From Bettongia penicillata ogilbyi (taxonomy: Eukaryota; Chordata; Mammalia; Diprotodontia; Potoroidae): 64,000 bases of DNA. Positions within the stretch are counted from its first letter, which is position 1. Each line of letters starts with the position of its first letter. The DNA lies in contig JAJHZJ010000008.1 of NCBI GenBank assembly GCA_023548195.1, positions 5,418,215-5,482,214 on the forward strand, in the 5' to 3' direction. Both the position numbers and the translations under genes were made by a program. Shown here piece by piece: positions 45,715 to 56,235 of this stretch. The notes under the pieces are model-generated. The model worked only from the letters and a program-made list of their open reading frames with translations. It ran no database searches and had not been told where the DNA came from.

Positions 45715-46301
45715 ACATTTATATAGCACCAGCAATGATGTGCCAGGCACTGTACCAAATGCTTTTTACAAATACTATCTCATTTGATCCTCATCACAGC
45801 CTTGTAAGGTAGGTGTGGGTTCGTCCTTCGTTGCCAAAGAAGACCATGCCATCAGAGAAATAATGACATGACTTGCATCTGATTTTGTTTTTGAGTGAGG
45901 GAGGGCTGTGCGGGTCACCAACCTCACTTCTCCTCCAGAGCTATCTGAATCCAGTGACCAGATATTCATCAGGATGACTGGAGATGACCCAGAATGAGGC
46001 AGCTGGGGTAAAGTGACTTGCCCAAAGTCACACAGCTAGTGAATGTCAAGTGTCTGAGGTAAAATTTGAACTCAGGTCCTTGTTACTCCTGCACTGGTGC
46101 TCTATCCACTGCACCACCTAGCTGCCCCTTGTAAGGTAGGTGCTGTTATTACCAAACCTCATTTTATAAACAGAGGTTAATTGACTTGCCCAGGATCACA
46201 CAGCTAGTAAATGTCTGAGGCTAGGTTTGAAATTCAGGAAGAGAAGTTTTCCTGACTCCAGGCCTGGCACTCTGTGAGCTATGGCATCATCTAGCTGTCC
46301 C
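45715..46301 (-). mobile_element. MIR/THER-type SINE split by an RTE-tailed SINE
   Basis: 45715-45815 ('aacatttatatagcacc', 'tctcatttgatcctcatc') continues at 46143-46301 ('cacacagctagtaaatg' to 'catctagctgtccc'). Its head ends flush with the outer edge of the 135-bp inverted repeat arm. Confidence 0.85.
45816..46127 (-). mobile_element. RTE-tailed tRNA-SINE with 15-bp target duplication
   Basis: Plus strand opens with 'gggttcgtccttcgttgcc', the reverse-complemented RTE-like tail, and ends at the tRNA head 'gcaccacctagctgccc'. CTTGTAAGGTAGGTG stands on both sides (45801-45815 and 46128-46142), a perfect duplication, so the insertion and both ends are exact. Confidence 0.95.
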
Positions 46302-46435
46302 TATGAAATGAACTCTACAGATAATCTCAAGTCTTTATTGTAACCAATGCCTGCAACTTCTGGTCCCTCTCAAACCTTTTCTCAAACTTTGACTGCTAAC
46401 AGGAGTGAAGCCGACTGATTTAGAATTGTTTGTCC
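46301..46435. repeat. Inverted repeat arm, left (135 bp)
   Basis: Exact reverse complement of 48093-48227 along its full 135 bp. Outermost bases CTATGAAATGAACTC. Contains TTTATTG, the complement of a CAATAAA. Confidence 0.97.
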
Positions 46436-46810
46436 TTCCTTTAGTCACGTCTCCTATACTGACCTCTGCCATGGGGTTCTCAAGGCACTATGGGTTTGGG
46501 AGCACATCCTGTGCCCTTAGCTCCTCCTCCTCTGGCCCTGATCACTGGTTAACCAGATCTGGGGACCCAGCAGCTGCCACTGTCTGGCAATCCCAGTTCC
46601 AGAGTCCATTGTTGCTGACAAAACCACCAGACTGATGGCAGCCAGAGAACGCTGATGTGTTTTGAGCAGGAGTCCCAAACCTGAATGACTCAGCCCAGAA
46701 CGACTCCCTGTTCTTCATGTGGTGACGAATAAGTCTCTCTCTAAAACGACTGCAAAGAAAAGGAGCTGGGGATGTTCTGTAATGCCAGCACTCTCTTAGC
46801 TCAGATTCCA
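46436..46810. other. Spacer of inverted repeat, left part
   Basis: Unassigned sequence, relatively GC-rich, between the left arm and the solo LTR. No transposase-like reading frame. Confidence 0.4.
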
Positions 46811-47502
46811 TGTTGGGATGTGTGATGAGTGAAATATAAAATAACTAAGAAAACAAAGGTTCGAGCTTTCAAACATATCAGTTTATTAAGCAATGCATGC
46901 CAGTTGCATAATAAATCTGAACCAGGCCTCCTCAGCTTGGTACTGGATCCCGTGTACAGGGGAAGATGGATTTTTATATGTTAAAAGCAAGCAATTCACA
47001 GGATATAAACCAGGATACAAGATTAGGTAATCTGATTGGAAGAAAGATCAAGAGTTTTCCAAGATGGGAGGGGAAGAGTAAACAGGTACAATTCCCTGAA
47101 ATCAGAAAAAGAGGCACCCCTCTCCCCATGTCAGTCTTCAATCAAAGGAACAAGGAAGCAATAACTGATTGACCAGTATGGGGCCAGTTTTCAGATAAGA
47201 CTCATGGGTTGCCTGAGATGTATAACTGGAAGAAAACTCCTTGCATCAGTCTTCAGATCTGAGTTTCTGGTCATCACAACCTACTTTCTTAGTTAAAAGT
47301 CTCTAGAGGTGGTCTAGCTTCCCAGCCACATAGGGCTAGGTTCAAACAATGCAATCAAGTTTTCTCTCAATTCCCACAACTGAATAAAATTTTCTCACAA
47401 GACAGAAATTGGGCTAGAACCATAATTGAATAGAAAGGAAACTGAGCTAGATCCAGAATTGAGTCATAAGATGGAGTCAGTTTGGTTCACACAATTCTTA
47501 CA
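46811..47502 (-). mobile_element. Solo LTR of an endogenous retrovirus
   Basis: 692 bp with 5' TGTAAGAATTGTG and 3' CATCCCAACA ends on the minus strand (TG...CA). ATTCCA flanks it on both sides (46805-46810 and 47503-47508), a 6-bp target-site duplication. A TATA-like 'atataaaaatcc' (complement, about 46968-46979) lies about 90 bp before AATAAA (46882-46887, minus), the spacing of an LTR promoter and polyadenylation signal. No internal viral sequence remains, as after recombination between two LTRs. A 6-bp duplication fits betaretrovirus-like (class II) elements, though the family was not identified. Confidence 0.85.
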
Positions 47503-48092
47503 ATTCCAGCATATAAAAGGAGGCACTCATGAGACACTGAACATTTGTGAAAGGAGGAGGTTTTCTTTGACCTAACACAGCAAGGATATTCAACAAGGAT
47601 ATACAGAGGCTGTGAAAGTAGTCTCCTCATCTCCATCTGGGAGCCCCCAGGGCTTGGACTTTTTGTTGGCCTGGGGTCAGGAAGCTGTGTCACAAGAGCT
47701 GGAGCCATCCGAATTCAGGGAGGGAGGAAGTCTCCTGGGGAAGTTCTAGGGAAAATGGGATCTAAAGAAATTGAGGAGGGACCTTGCTTGGGGCAGAAAG
47801 CTGTGTCAGGGTAAAGTGATCCCTGCAAAGGCAAAACAAAAAAACAGTACTGATAATCATTTGATATCCCTTGAACCTCAATAAGGGCCAGAGCCTGAAC
47901 TAATCAACCAGAAGAACACCCGCCCTTCTTTGCTCTCTGAGTGAATTCAAAATGCCCCTTCCTGGGTCAACACTACAAGACCAGGTGAAGCTGATGAGAG
48001 CATGTTAATGGCACCTTAATCTGAGACACTATCTTGAATAGTGGGGACTTTTCATATCTTAATATTTTATGGACATATACTTAACATTTTAT
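47503..48092. other. Spacer of inverted repeat, right part
   Basis: Unassigned. 'gcatataaaaggaggc' (47509-47524) is TATA-like. The direct repeat attttatggaca occurs at 48064-48075 and 48086-48097, the second copy overlapping the inner edge of the right arm. Confidence 0.4.
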
Positions 48093-48227
48093 GGACAAAC
48101 AATTCTAAATCAGTCGGCTTCACTCCTGTTAGCAGTCAAAGTTTGAGAAAAGGTTTGAGAGGGACCAGAAGTTGCAGGCATTGGTTACAATAAAGACTTG
48201 AGATTATCTGTAGAGTTCATTTCATAG
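48093..48227. repeat. Inverted repeat arm, right (135 bp)
   Basis: Exact reverse complement of 46301-46435. On the plus strand it contains CAATAAAGACTTGAG near 48189. Confidence 0.97.
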
Positions 48228-49812
48228 TATATGTCATGTTAATGGTAAAGAAAACACAAATATCCTCTGTTGTAATTTCAGAGGACACTTTGTCAACTCT
48301 GTTATTCTATTTACCACCTATTCAATTAAGAAAATTTCTTTCTCATACTGTGGGGTTAAACATATATGGAGATCATAAATTTAAGTCCTGAGCTGGGATT
48401 GTTCTAAAATGTATTTAAACTTTCTCATTCTTTATATCAGACAGTCAAAATTTAAGTTTTGGCTCCACGATCATGTATCTGCTAGCTTTAAATAAATAAA
48501 ACAGTATGAATAATAGCACCTAGGCTGTTTACCTCTTTTAACCAAACTTTCAGGTCAACAGTATCTACCCCTACATTTAACAAATTGGCGATATGTCTAA
48601 AACCTTGAATTCAGCATTGAATGGTTATGGATCTTGCTGATGGCTACATGGGCAGAACTAGGAAATGTCTGAGGCAGGGCTTGAGCCCAGGGGTTGATAC
48701 CTCTAAAGCTAACCTTCTATTCAGTAAAGCATACTGCTTCTCAGAAAGGCTTTAAATCATTTCTGTTATAAATCTACCCAAATATAAATATTAAAAAAGA
48801 ATAACTCATTTCCAATGAGCTAGGATAGTATCATATCTATAAGCAAAATAGACAAGAGTAGTTTTTTTTCCCTTTCTAAAATGCAAGAGAGCATGCTGAA
48901 CCTTGGGCAGCAGGCACAGAATTGCCAGAATCATATCTGGAGACTTTATAACTTGGTGGGACTTGCCAGAGTTTGGGTGATCCCAGGGTGACTTCAAGGT
49001 CTTGAAGAAGTCATGAGAGTAAGGACTTATAGATGACGTTGTTGCATCAAGCCCCAGAACATGGGAGAAGCTCTTTGCTCATCTATCCAAACAGCAAAGC
49101 ATCACTTAGACAATTTGATATAGGTTCCTGATGATTTGTTGCCGAGAGCCTTTTTATTATCAGTCCTTGAAACTCTATTTCCCAGTGTCCTACTTTGGAT
49201 TCCTGATCTTAGCCTTCTTTTCCTGGACTTTACATCTCTGCCTTGATCTATGATGCTTACCTGCTCCCTCCTGAGACTGGTCTCTCTGGACCTCTGATCT
49301 GCCATACTTATGATCCATCAGACCTTGCTTTTGGTCTGCCCAAGCTTTATGTCACCCAAGCCCTAGGATATCCCAAATCTGCCATTGTAGTTTGTCAGCT
49401 GTTGCCTCTCTACTGTCAAGGAGACCACCATTAGCAGCCCACTTCCGATCCCATTCTTTTACTGGAGACATTTTCAAAAAGGTACCAATATAAATGAGTA
49501 AGAAAGAGCTGGTAGGGAGACCTGTGAACAAATTAATTCTATAATAATGTCATGTCATCACCTGTAGGCATCGAAATACATTTTACAAATTGGATTATTC
49601 CTCCAGATAACCCACAGGCCAACAGGTCATAATTACCCAGTGGGGAGAGAAATCCTTTCCCTGAAGCCCTTTGGCTCGCCCTGTTCTTGGTTTGACCCAG
49701 GGAGGAATATTTCATGTCCCACTTGAAAGGCCTTCTCAAACACCTAAGATGAGATATTTTATTTCTTCTCACTTGGATTGTTCACTCTTGTAATATCACT
49801 AGCAGATTAGAG
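48228..49812. other. Repeat-poor segment, MIR scrap near 48655-48745
   Basis: 'gaaatgtctgaggcagggc' (48661) marks a MIR scrap (-). The remainder, about 1.5 kb, has no named family and no domain-bearing frame. Confidence 0.35.
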
Positions 49813-50012
49813 CAGGGGTAGGGAACCTGGGGCTTTGAGGCCACATGTGGCCCTCTAGGTCCTCAAGTGTGGCCCTTTGACTGAATCCAAACTTCACAGA
49901 AGAAATCCCCTTAATAAAAGGATTTGTTCTATAAAACTTAGACTTGGTCAAAAGGATGCTCCCAAGGACCTAGAAGACCATAAGTGGCCTCAAGGCTGCA
50001 GGTTCCTCACCT
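49813..50012. mobile_element. hAT-like MITE
   Basis: Begins CAGGGGTAGGGAACCTGG and ends 'gctgcaggttcctcacc', imperfect terminal inverted repeats of the hAT (Charlie-like) CAGGGGTGGGGAACC type. Internal 'gaggccacatgtggccc' recurs in inverse form near the right end. No clear 8-bp duplication. A partial sister copy lies at 31636. Confidence 0.75.
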
Positions 50013-50249
50013 TAAGGCAAAGAAGGTAAGATAGGTGAGACTGATTGCTGGCTATTAGCCCCCTTTCTAGTGTATCATAAGCTGAAGGGAATTTCCAGTT
50101 TGACCTAAGGGTAGACTATTCAAAAGATTACTGACCTTGACCTTTGGGCAGGGGTGCATGAGTTGGCGATCTGGAAACCAAGCAGGACAGAAAAAGAAAG
50201 GAAGAAGAAAGAAGAAGTTGTTGTTACGTAGAGTCAATTTTTGCTATTG

Positions 50250-50502
50250 TTGAGTCATTTCAATTGTGTCTGTATCTTCATTATCCCATCTGGGGTTTTC
50301 TTGGCAAAGATACTGGAGTGGCTTGTCATTTCCTTCTCCAGATCATTTTACAGATGGGGAAACTAAGGAAGACAGGGTTAAGTGACTTGGCCAGGGTCAC
50401 ACAACTAATAAGTGTCTAGGGCCATATTTGAATTCAAGAAGCTGAGTCTTCCAGGCTCCAGGCTCAGCACTCTGTGCACTATGGTGTCACCTAGTTGCCA
50501 CA
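50250..50502 (-). mobile_element. MAR1-type CORE-SINE
   Basis: 'tctggggttttcttggcaaag', 'gtcatttccttctccag', 'ggttaagtgacttggccagg' and 'tggtgtcacctagttgcc'. Confidence 0.9.
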
Positions 50503-51264
50503 TGTAGAGCCAATAGCATCCCACTTGGGAGGCACAGTTTCTATAATGTAACAGACATAATTAGACACAGCTCTACTCTGAACTCAGCTTTTGTTGATTA
50601 AAAAAGAATACACTCACCCATAATCCTGCTCCTGATGATGGAATGTTTTTCATTATTTTTGTCTGACCTACCAAGTCTGCATTTGCCTCCTCTTTCGGGA
50701 ACGTTTTAAATTTTTATTTATTTATTTAGAAGAGTGATCTGTGATTTCATTGGTGAGGAAATTATCTACCATCGAGTGTCAGCACCTTTTCCTTAATTTA
50801 TAATCTTAGAATTTTGCCTACAGCACTGAAATGTTAAATGACTTGACCAGGATCACATGGTAGGTTTCCCTATAACTCTCTGTTCATTACTCCATACTCG
50901 CAATTCTTCTTGCCCAGGTTCAAAAACATTTCTATAATGTGAATAATTTTTGTAGATAGCTGTTCTTCAAGTGTGGTCCATGGATCCCTGGGATTTTTGA
51001 GGGGGTCTATGAGGTTTTTATAATAATATAAGGCATTTATATAACACACATAAACAAAAGGTCTTGGGATTCTCAATAATTTTTCTGATTATAAGGGGTC
51101 GTGAGACCAGTAAGTATGAGAATCGTTGTTGTATTATCACTTTCTCCAGAAAGAATTGCACTTGAGAGGACCCATGGAGACCGAATGACTATTTGTCTGG
51201 CTTGGGTTAGACAAATAAACCTTCCAACTCTAGGATTCTAGATTATAATAGTCTTGAAAATGGC
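50503..51264. other. No recognisable feature
   Basis: About 760 bp, unassigned. Confidence 0.35.
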
Positions 51265-51840
51265 ATGGCATATGCACCAAACTACTTATAGCAGCTCTTT
51301 TAGTAGCTGCAAAAATTGGAAACTGAGGGGAAATCCATTCATTGGGGAATGGTTGAACAAGTTCTGGCATATTAGCGTGATGGAATACTATTGTGCTGTA
51401 ATAAATGAGGAAGGAGATAGTTTCAGAGAAACTTAGGAAGACTTGTATGAACTGATGAAAAGTGATGTGAGCAGAACCAGGAGAACAATATATAAAATTA
51501 TAACAATACCATAAAGATAATCAGCTTAGAAATATTTGGGAAATCTGATCGACCCAATGACCAACCACAATTCCAAAGGATTCATGATGGAGTATGCTAT
51601 CTATCTCCAGATAGATACCTGATGGACTGAGCATACAGACTGAAGCACTTTTTCTTTTCTTCCCTCCTTCCTTCCTTCCTTGCTTCTTTTTAGTCATGAC
51701 TAATGTGGTAATTTGTTTGCATGACTATATGTGTTTGTAATGGGCTTTATTTTTCTTGTCTTTTCAATAGTTGGGGAAGAGGGAAGGAGAAGGAGAATAT
51801 TTGGAATTGAAAACACATTTTATGTAACTGATACACATTT
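51265..51840 (+). mobile_element. L1 3' end
   Basis: 'gctgcaaaaattggaaactg', 'cattggggaatggttgaac', 'gtgagcagaaccaggagaac', 'caattccaaaggattcatg', then a 3' UTR to about 51840. The 7SL pseudogene starts at once after it. Confidence 0.85.
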
Positions 51841-52088
51841 ATAATTCCTGCTACTGGATAGCCTGAGGCTAGTGAATCATTGAAATTCAGGAGTTGCAAG
51901 GTGCAGTGGGATAAGCCGATAGAGTGTCCACACTAAGTCTGGCACCAATACAGTGAGTACCAGGATGCTTAAACCAGCCTAGATCAGAAATGAAGCAGGT
52001 CAAACCTTCCATGATAGTCAGTAGTGGGATTAAGTTTGTGAGTGACTGCTGTCCTTCCAACGAGGGTAAGATAAGGGGACCCTGTCTG
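51841..52088 (+). pseudogene. RN7SL: 7SL (SRP) RNA retropseudogene
   Basis: Plus strand follows 7SL RNA from the 'cctgctactgg-...gcctgaggct' part of the 5' Alu domain, through 'caggagttgcaaggtgcag', 'ataagccgatagagtgtcc' and 'cactaagtctggcaccaata', into the S domain: 'gatcagaaatgaagcaggtc' and 'agtagtgggattaag'. It ends 'gaccctgtctg' and an A-rich tail of about 45 bp. The first 20 or so bases of the RNA and two S-domain segments are missing and many positions differ, so it is not a functional SRP RNA. Because the S domain is present, it is not an Alu or B1. An A-rich tail points to L1-type retrotransposition. Confidence 0.9.
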
Positions 52089-52224
52089 AAAAAACCATGC
52101 AAATACAAAACAAGCGAACAAACAAAAAGGAAATGAATTATAGTATCTTTGTGTGTGTGTGTGTGTGGTAAGTAGGTAATATAGAGTCATCAAAAACTAC
52201 ACGTGACTGGCAAACTCTAGGAAG
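52089..52224. other. A-rich tail and (GT)n
   Basis: A-rich end of the 7SL copy, then (GT)n at 52149-52168. Confidence 0.7.
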
Positions 52225-52510
52225 TTTTTTTTTTTTTAAAGTAGCATGTAAAGACAATTTTTAACATTCATTAAAAAAAAAGTTTAGTTCCAAATTTTCT
52301 CCTGTCCTCCCTCACCTCCTCCCTCCCTAAGATGGTAAACAATCTGATAAATGTTGCAGTCATGTAAGACATTTCTATATTAGTCACATTGTGAAAGAAG
52401 AAACAGATCAAAAGAAAAACACACACATAAAAAGTGAAAAATAGTACCCTTCAATCTGCATTCAGATTCCATTGGTTCTTTGGATGTGGATAGTATTTTC
52501 CATAATGAAG
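52225..52510 (-). mobile_element. L1 3' UTR fragment
   Basis: T-run, then 'gttccaaattttctcctg', the pyrimidine stretch and 'gatggtaaacaatctgat' to 'gtggatagtattttccat'. Confidence 0.8.
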
Positions 52511-53159
52511 CTCTGGGAGGTTAAGATCCAAAGATTTCAAATACAAGCCCAGAAAAGGACTCTGTGATCATGGGACCAACCTAGCGAAGTGTAAAGGGGT
52601 GCATCACTGCAAGGCTGGATTCCAGGAACTGTCGTGTTGTTATTGCTTTCAGCATAGCAACCAATGAAGAAAACGCACTAAGGTATAAGTGGGTTGAGAT
52701 TTGGGTTGGTGAAGAGCGAATACTCACACAAGAGAAAGCAGATCTTGAAATATGACAAATATATGCTTCCCCCTAGTGGCTGCTTTGAATAATTTCTTAT
52801 TAAATTACACTAGAGCAATTAACCCAGAACCATTACTTTGGCACATGTGAAAACTGTGTTGTTTCTGTTATCTCTCTCCTAATGCAAGTTTATTAATTAA
52901 CATATGTTAATAGATTGCTTTGAATATTATTTACTCATATTAATGTTAATAAATTTTATTGGCTGACTATTGTTAGTGGATTGTGTTTATTACAAAATAC
53001 AATATTTTGTATTGCATGGCATTGTATGGGGCCCTAGACTTTATGAAGAATCAGTTAAGTTCTGTAATTACCAAATTTACAATTGGGGAAATTAGGGACC
53101 AGAAGACTGAACTTAGCATTTCAGAAGACCAAGTTTCTCCAGAATGATTCCTAATCATT
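52511..53159. other. Repeat-poor AT-rich segment
   Basis: Unassigned except for the CTCF-like motif at 52766. The part 52880-53030 is very AT-rich, with repeated TTAATA. Confidence 0.35.
52766..52779 (-). promoter_or_regulatory. Candidate CTCF motif
   Basis: Minus strand CCACTAGGGGGAAG: the core CCACTAGGGGG matches the CTCF consensus, and the last bases fit less well. Same orientation as the motif at 39566. Confidence 0.4.
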
Positions 53160-53525
53160 ATGAGAGGAAGTATAAAGAAGGTTGAATCTGGCATCAGATG
53201 ACCTGGATTCAAGACATGACTGAGGGATGCCTGTCGCCTGCTCTACAACAATTCCTTATGGAATGCAGAATTTGAGGTTAGTAAGCCTGTTAAAATCCTA
53301 GTGTTGTTACCACTGTGATTTTTAGAATGTGCTTTTGTAATATTTGGCACTTTATTATTAATAAGTGTGGTGAGGAAGCATGACAAAGTCAATAGAGGGC
53401 TGTCCTGGAGCCAGTGGCTGTGTGACCTCAGATAAGTCATTTGACCCCTCTGGGTTTCAATTTCTTCATCTGTAAAGTATGAGGATTGGATCCGATGATC
53501 TCTAAGTTCTCTTCTGATTCAAATT
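53160..53525 (+). mobile_element. SINE fragments
   Basis: 53160-53225 ('gatgacctggattcaagac') and 53385-53525 ('gtggctgtgtgacctcag', 'cttcatctgtaaagtatgagg') are MIR/THER-type pieces, separated by about 160 bp of other sequence. Confidence 0.6.
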
Positions 53526-53789
53526 CTCCCATCCTAGTACATTTCATCACTATTTCAAAAATTTCAATAACAAAAAACAAGAGTGGATAAGATTCTGTTA
53601 TATAAATTCTGTTAAAAAATATAAAGTTCTACACTCAAGTAAAAATGAATCAGCTTCATAAATCAGTTGAAAATATCTTGGTGTCTGAGTGGACCACAAG
53701 GTCAATACATATCAGCAGCATGGTGTGGCAGCCAAAATGGTTATAGTGGTCTGTGATGGGGACCTCTCTGGGAAGGAAACTCTCTCTAC

Positions 53790-53955
53790 CAATAAAGGTT
53801 GCCACTTTGTCTGCAACTTATAGTCTTAGAGAGGGGCTGAGAACAATTTTCTCAGAATGATGCAGCCAACATGTGGCAAATTAGGGACCTGAACCCAGGT
53901 CTTCCTGGCTCCAAGACCAGCTCTTTATCCACTATACCAGGATGCCTCTCCATTT
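53790..53955 (-). mobile_element. MIR/THER-type SINE fragment
   Basis: 'gacctgaacccaggtcttcc', 'ctctttatccactatacc'. Confidence 0.65.
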
Positions 53956-55389
53956 TTACTAATCAAAAAACTACAAAATGTCACAAAACTGGTGTCCTAA
54001 GAACCATATAGCTTTTAGACCTTCTATAAACCTATTTATCCTGACACCTCTGTCTAGTGATATTGATACATTGTATCAATATGTTGAGTTACATATATAC
54101 ATGTGTGTATATACACATATATTGCATATATATATATATATACACACTAGAGGAGTCATGTCAATATTGGTCATTAAATGAAAGCAGAAGAAAAAAGCAA
54201 GTAGCAGTTTAATAGAAAGATGGCACATACATTCTCCTTTGACAGAATGACTTCCACAACAGCACAAAGTCAATTCTGTTAAAATAGAATTGATTTCATC
54301 CTTTCTAGCACCTCCTGATTCTTTTCATGAGGAAAGTACTTGGGATGCAAAGGTGGGAGGTTTCTGACCTCTGACCTCTCTTTTTTTCTTACTCCTGAAC
54401 CAGATTTTTCAACATTTTCTTTGCCTACTCTGTATTGAAGTCTCCGAGTACCCAAGTATATGTTGGTTTAATTTGAAGGATCTCTATCTAATTCTTCAGA
54501 GAATTTCTCTCCCTTTTTGTTCTCTGCTACAAATTATGATCTGTAAGCCACAAATATTTCCATGGTCATCTTTTTCAAAGTACCAAATTCCCCATGAAAT
54601 GTTTGTTGTTGTTCTTTAACACAAAAATAAAAACAATACTGCCAATTCCCTTGATTGCCTCTTTTAAGAAAGAGAGAGAACAATATCTACAAATTCATAT
54701 GTCTACTTTCCCACCTATATAACATTTTTATGGGACTAACTTGGAAAGAATTGAGGGCATCCTTGATGGAAGTGTTAAAAGAAAACAGGCAGGCTTTCAT
54801 AAATTATATTCCAGCTGTTTCCCTTGACTGTACATATTTGTAATAAGGTCTTTGTTTTTCTTTCTTTTGCAGTTAAGCAGGAAAGAAGGTGGATTTGGTT
54901 GAATTGAAAAAAATTGAAAACAAAAAATATGATATGCCGCAATAGAATATACGTTTTCTATTCCGTACCTAACCCCAAAATATGCAGAATACAAACTCTC
55001 ATTATGTGTGAATACATATACACATGATACATGTGTATATATCACATACATGTATATATAAAGTATACCTACACACATACATATACACACGTGTGTGTAT
55101 AAAGTATTTTACTTGCTAGAGCAAAATATCATCTTTTAAGACTGTCCTCCAAGATGGTGTCTGCTAGCCTCATGAAAAAATTATCAAAGATTCCTTGAAA
55201 GATAAAATAATAAAGAAAATTGATTATATCATCTGGTCAGTTAAACATAAGATAGACCAGTTACATAGGAAGATAACTGATTGGCAGTTCAAATGCTCCA
55301 TTAGTATCTTGACAATGTAAAAAACAAACCAACAAAAAGAGACTTTTGAGAATCCCTTGGAAAGTAAGACAATCAAATCAGTTAATATG
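53956..55389. other. Unassigned, with TA/CA microsatellites
   Basis: TA/CA runs at 54085-54150 and 55005-55100. No family or coding frame recognised in the rest. Confidence 0.4.
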
Positions 55390-55680
55390 TAAGCTTTTCA
55401 CTGGAAGGTCAAATACTGAAGCTGAAATTTAAATACTTTGGCCACATGATGAGAAGATGGGACTTACTGGAGAAGACCTTGAGGTTGGGAAAGATTGAAG
55501 CAAAAGGAAAAGGGGATGGCAGAGGATGAGATGGATAGTGTCATGGAAGCAACAATGGATATCCACTTGGATAGATTTTGGGGGATAGTGGTGGGTAGAA
55601 GGATCTGATGTGCTATGGTCCATGGGGTCAAAAAGAGTCAGACACAACTGAATAACTAAATGGAAACTAGCAACAAGAAC
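55390..55680 (+). mobile_element. BovB-type RTE LINE, 3' end
   Basis: Reads LKFKYFGHMMRRWDLLEKTL, then GKIEAKG, as in the BovB C-terminus. Then 'gctatggtccatggggtc', 'aaaaagagtcagacacaactg' and 'aactagcaacaagaac'. Stops and frame breaks follow. Its terminus matches the tail of the MAR1-type SINEs in this window. Confidence 0.85.
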
Positions 55681-55834
55681 AAGGAGTATTTGAATACTGG
55701 ACAATGAAATTGAACTGTATCAACTGAAACCAAAGCATGCAATGGGACTGATATACAAAAAAAAAAAGAATTACATTACAAATTGCCTCACTATGGCATT
55801 CAGTAAAATGTGGGACCAAATCATCCCCATCGCT

Positions 55835-55890
55835 TCTTTTCAAATACACACACACACACATACACACACACATACACACACACACATTGC
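55835..55890. repeat. (CA)n microsatellite
   Basis: About 50 bp of CA with TACA interruptions. Confidence 0.95.
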
Positions 55891-56104
55891 TCCCTTTACC
55901 CCTTGCACTATGGCAAGGTTCTATCATAATATGTAACAAAGAAAAAGACTTTTTTTTAAAAGCTCTCCATCTTGCCTCGGAAATTATATCTTAAGAAAAG
56001 TATTTCAAGTTTCTGAACACATTGTGACTGACTCAGTTACCCTTTATTAATTTCAAAGTCTTTCTTCCAGAGAAATTGTTAGCAGGTTAATACTACAATA
56101 TTTG

Positions 56105-56235
56105 ATTAATCAGCACACTTCAGCACCCATCTCCAGGCACTATACTAGGCACTGAGTATAAAAACAAAATTGAAACTGTCCCTCCTCTCAAGGAGAGTGC
56201 TTACATTCTATTGAAAACAATATTTACCCCAAATG
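56105..56235 (-). mobile_element. L2 3' end fragment
   Basis: 'ggcactatactaggcactg', 'tccctcctctcaaggagag', 'gcttacattctattg'. Confidence 0.7.

Noticed and set aside
47509..48195. An LTR running from the TATA-like site at 47509 to the AATAAA in the right arm
   Set aside because: The distance of about 680 bp is too long for a usual R region and no TG/CA borders with duplication were found.
51841..52088. An Alu- or B1-like SINE
   Set aside because: The central S domain of 7SL is present, which those SINEs lack; the surrounding repeats are marsupial.
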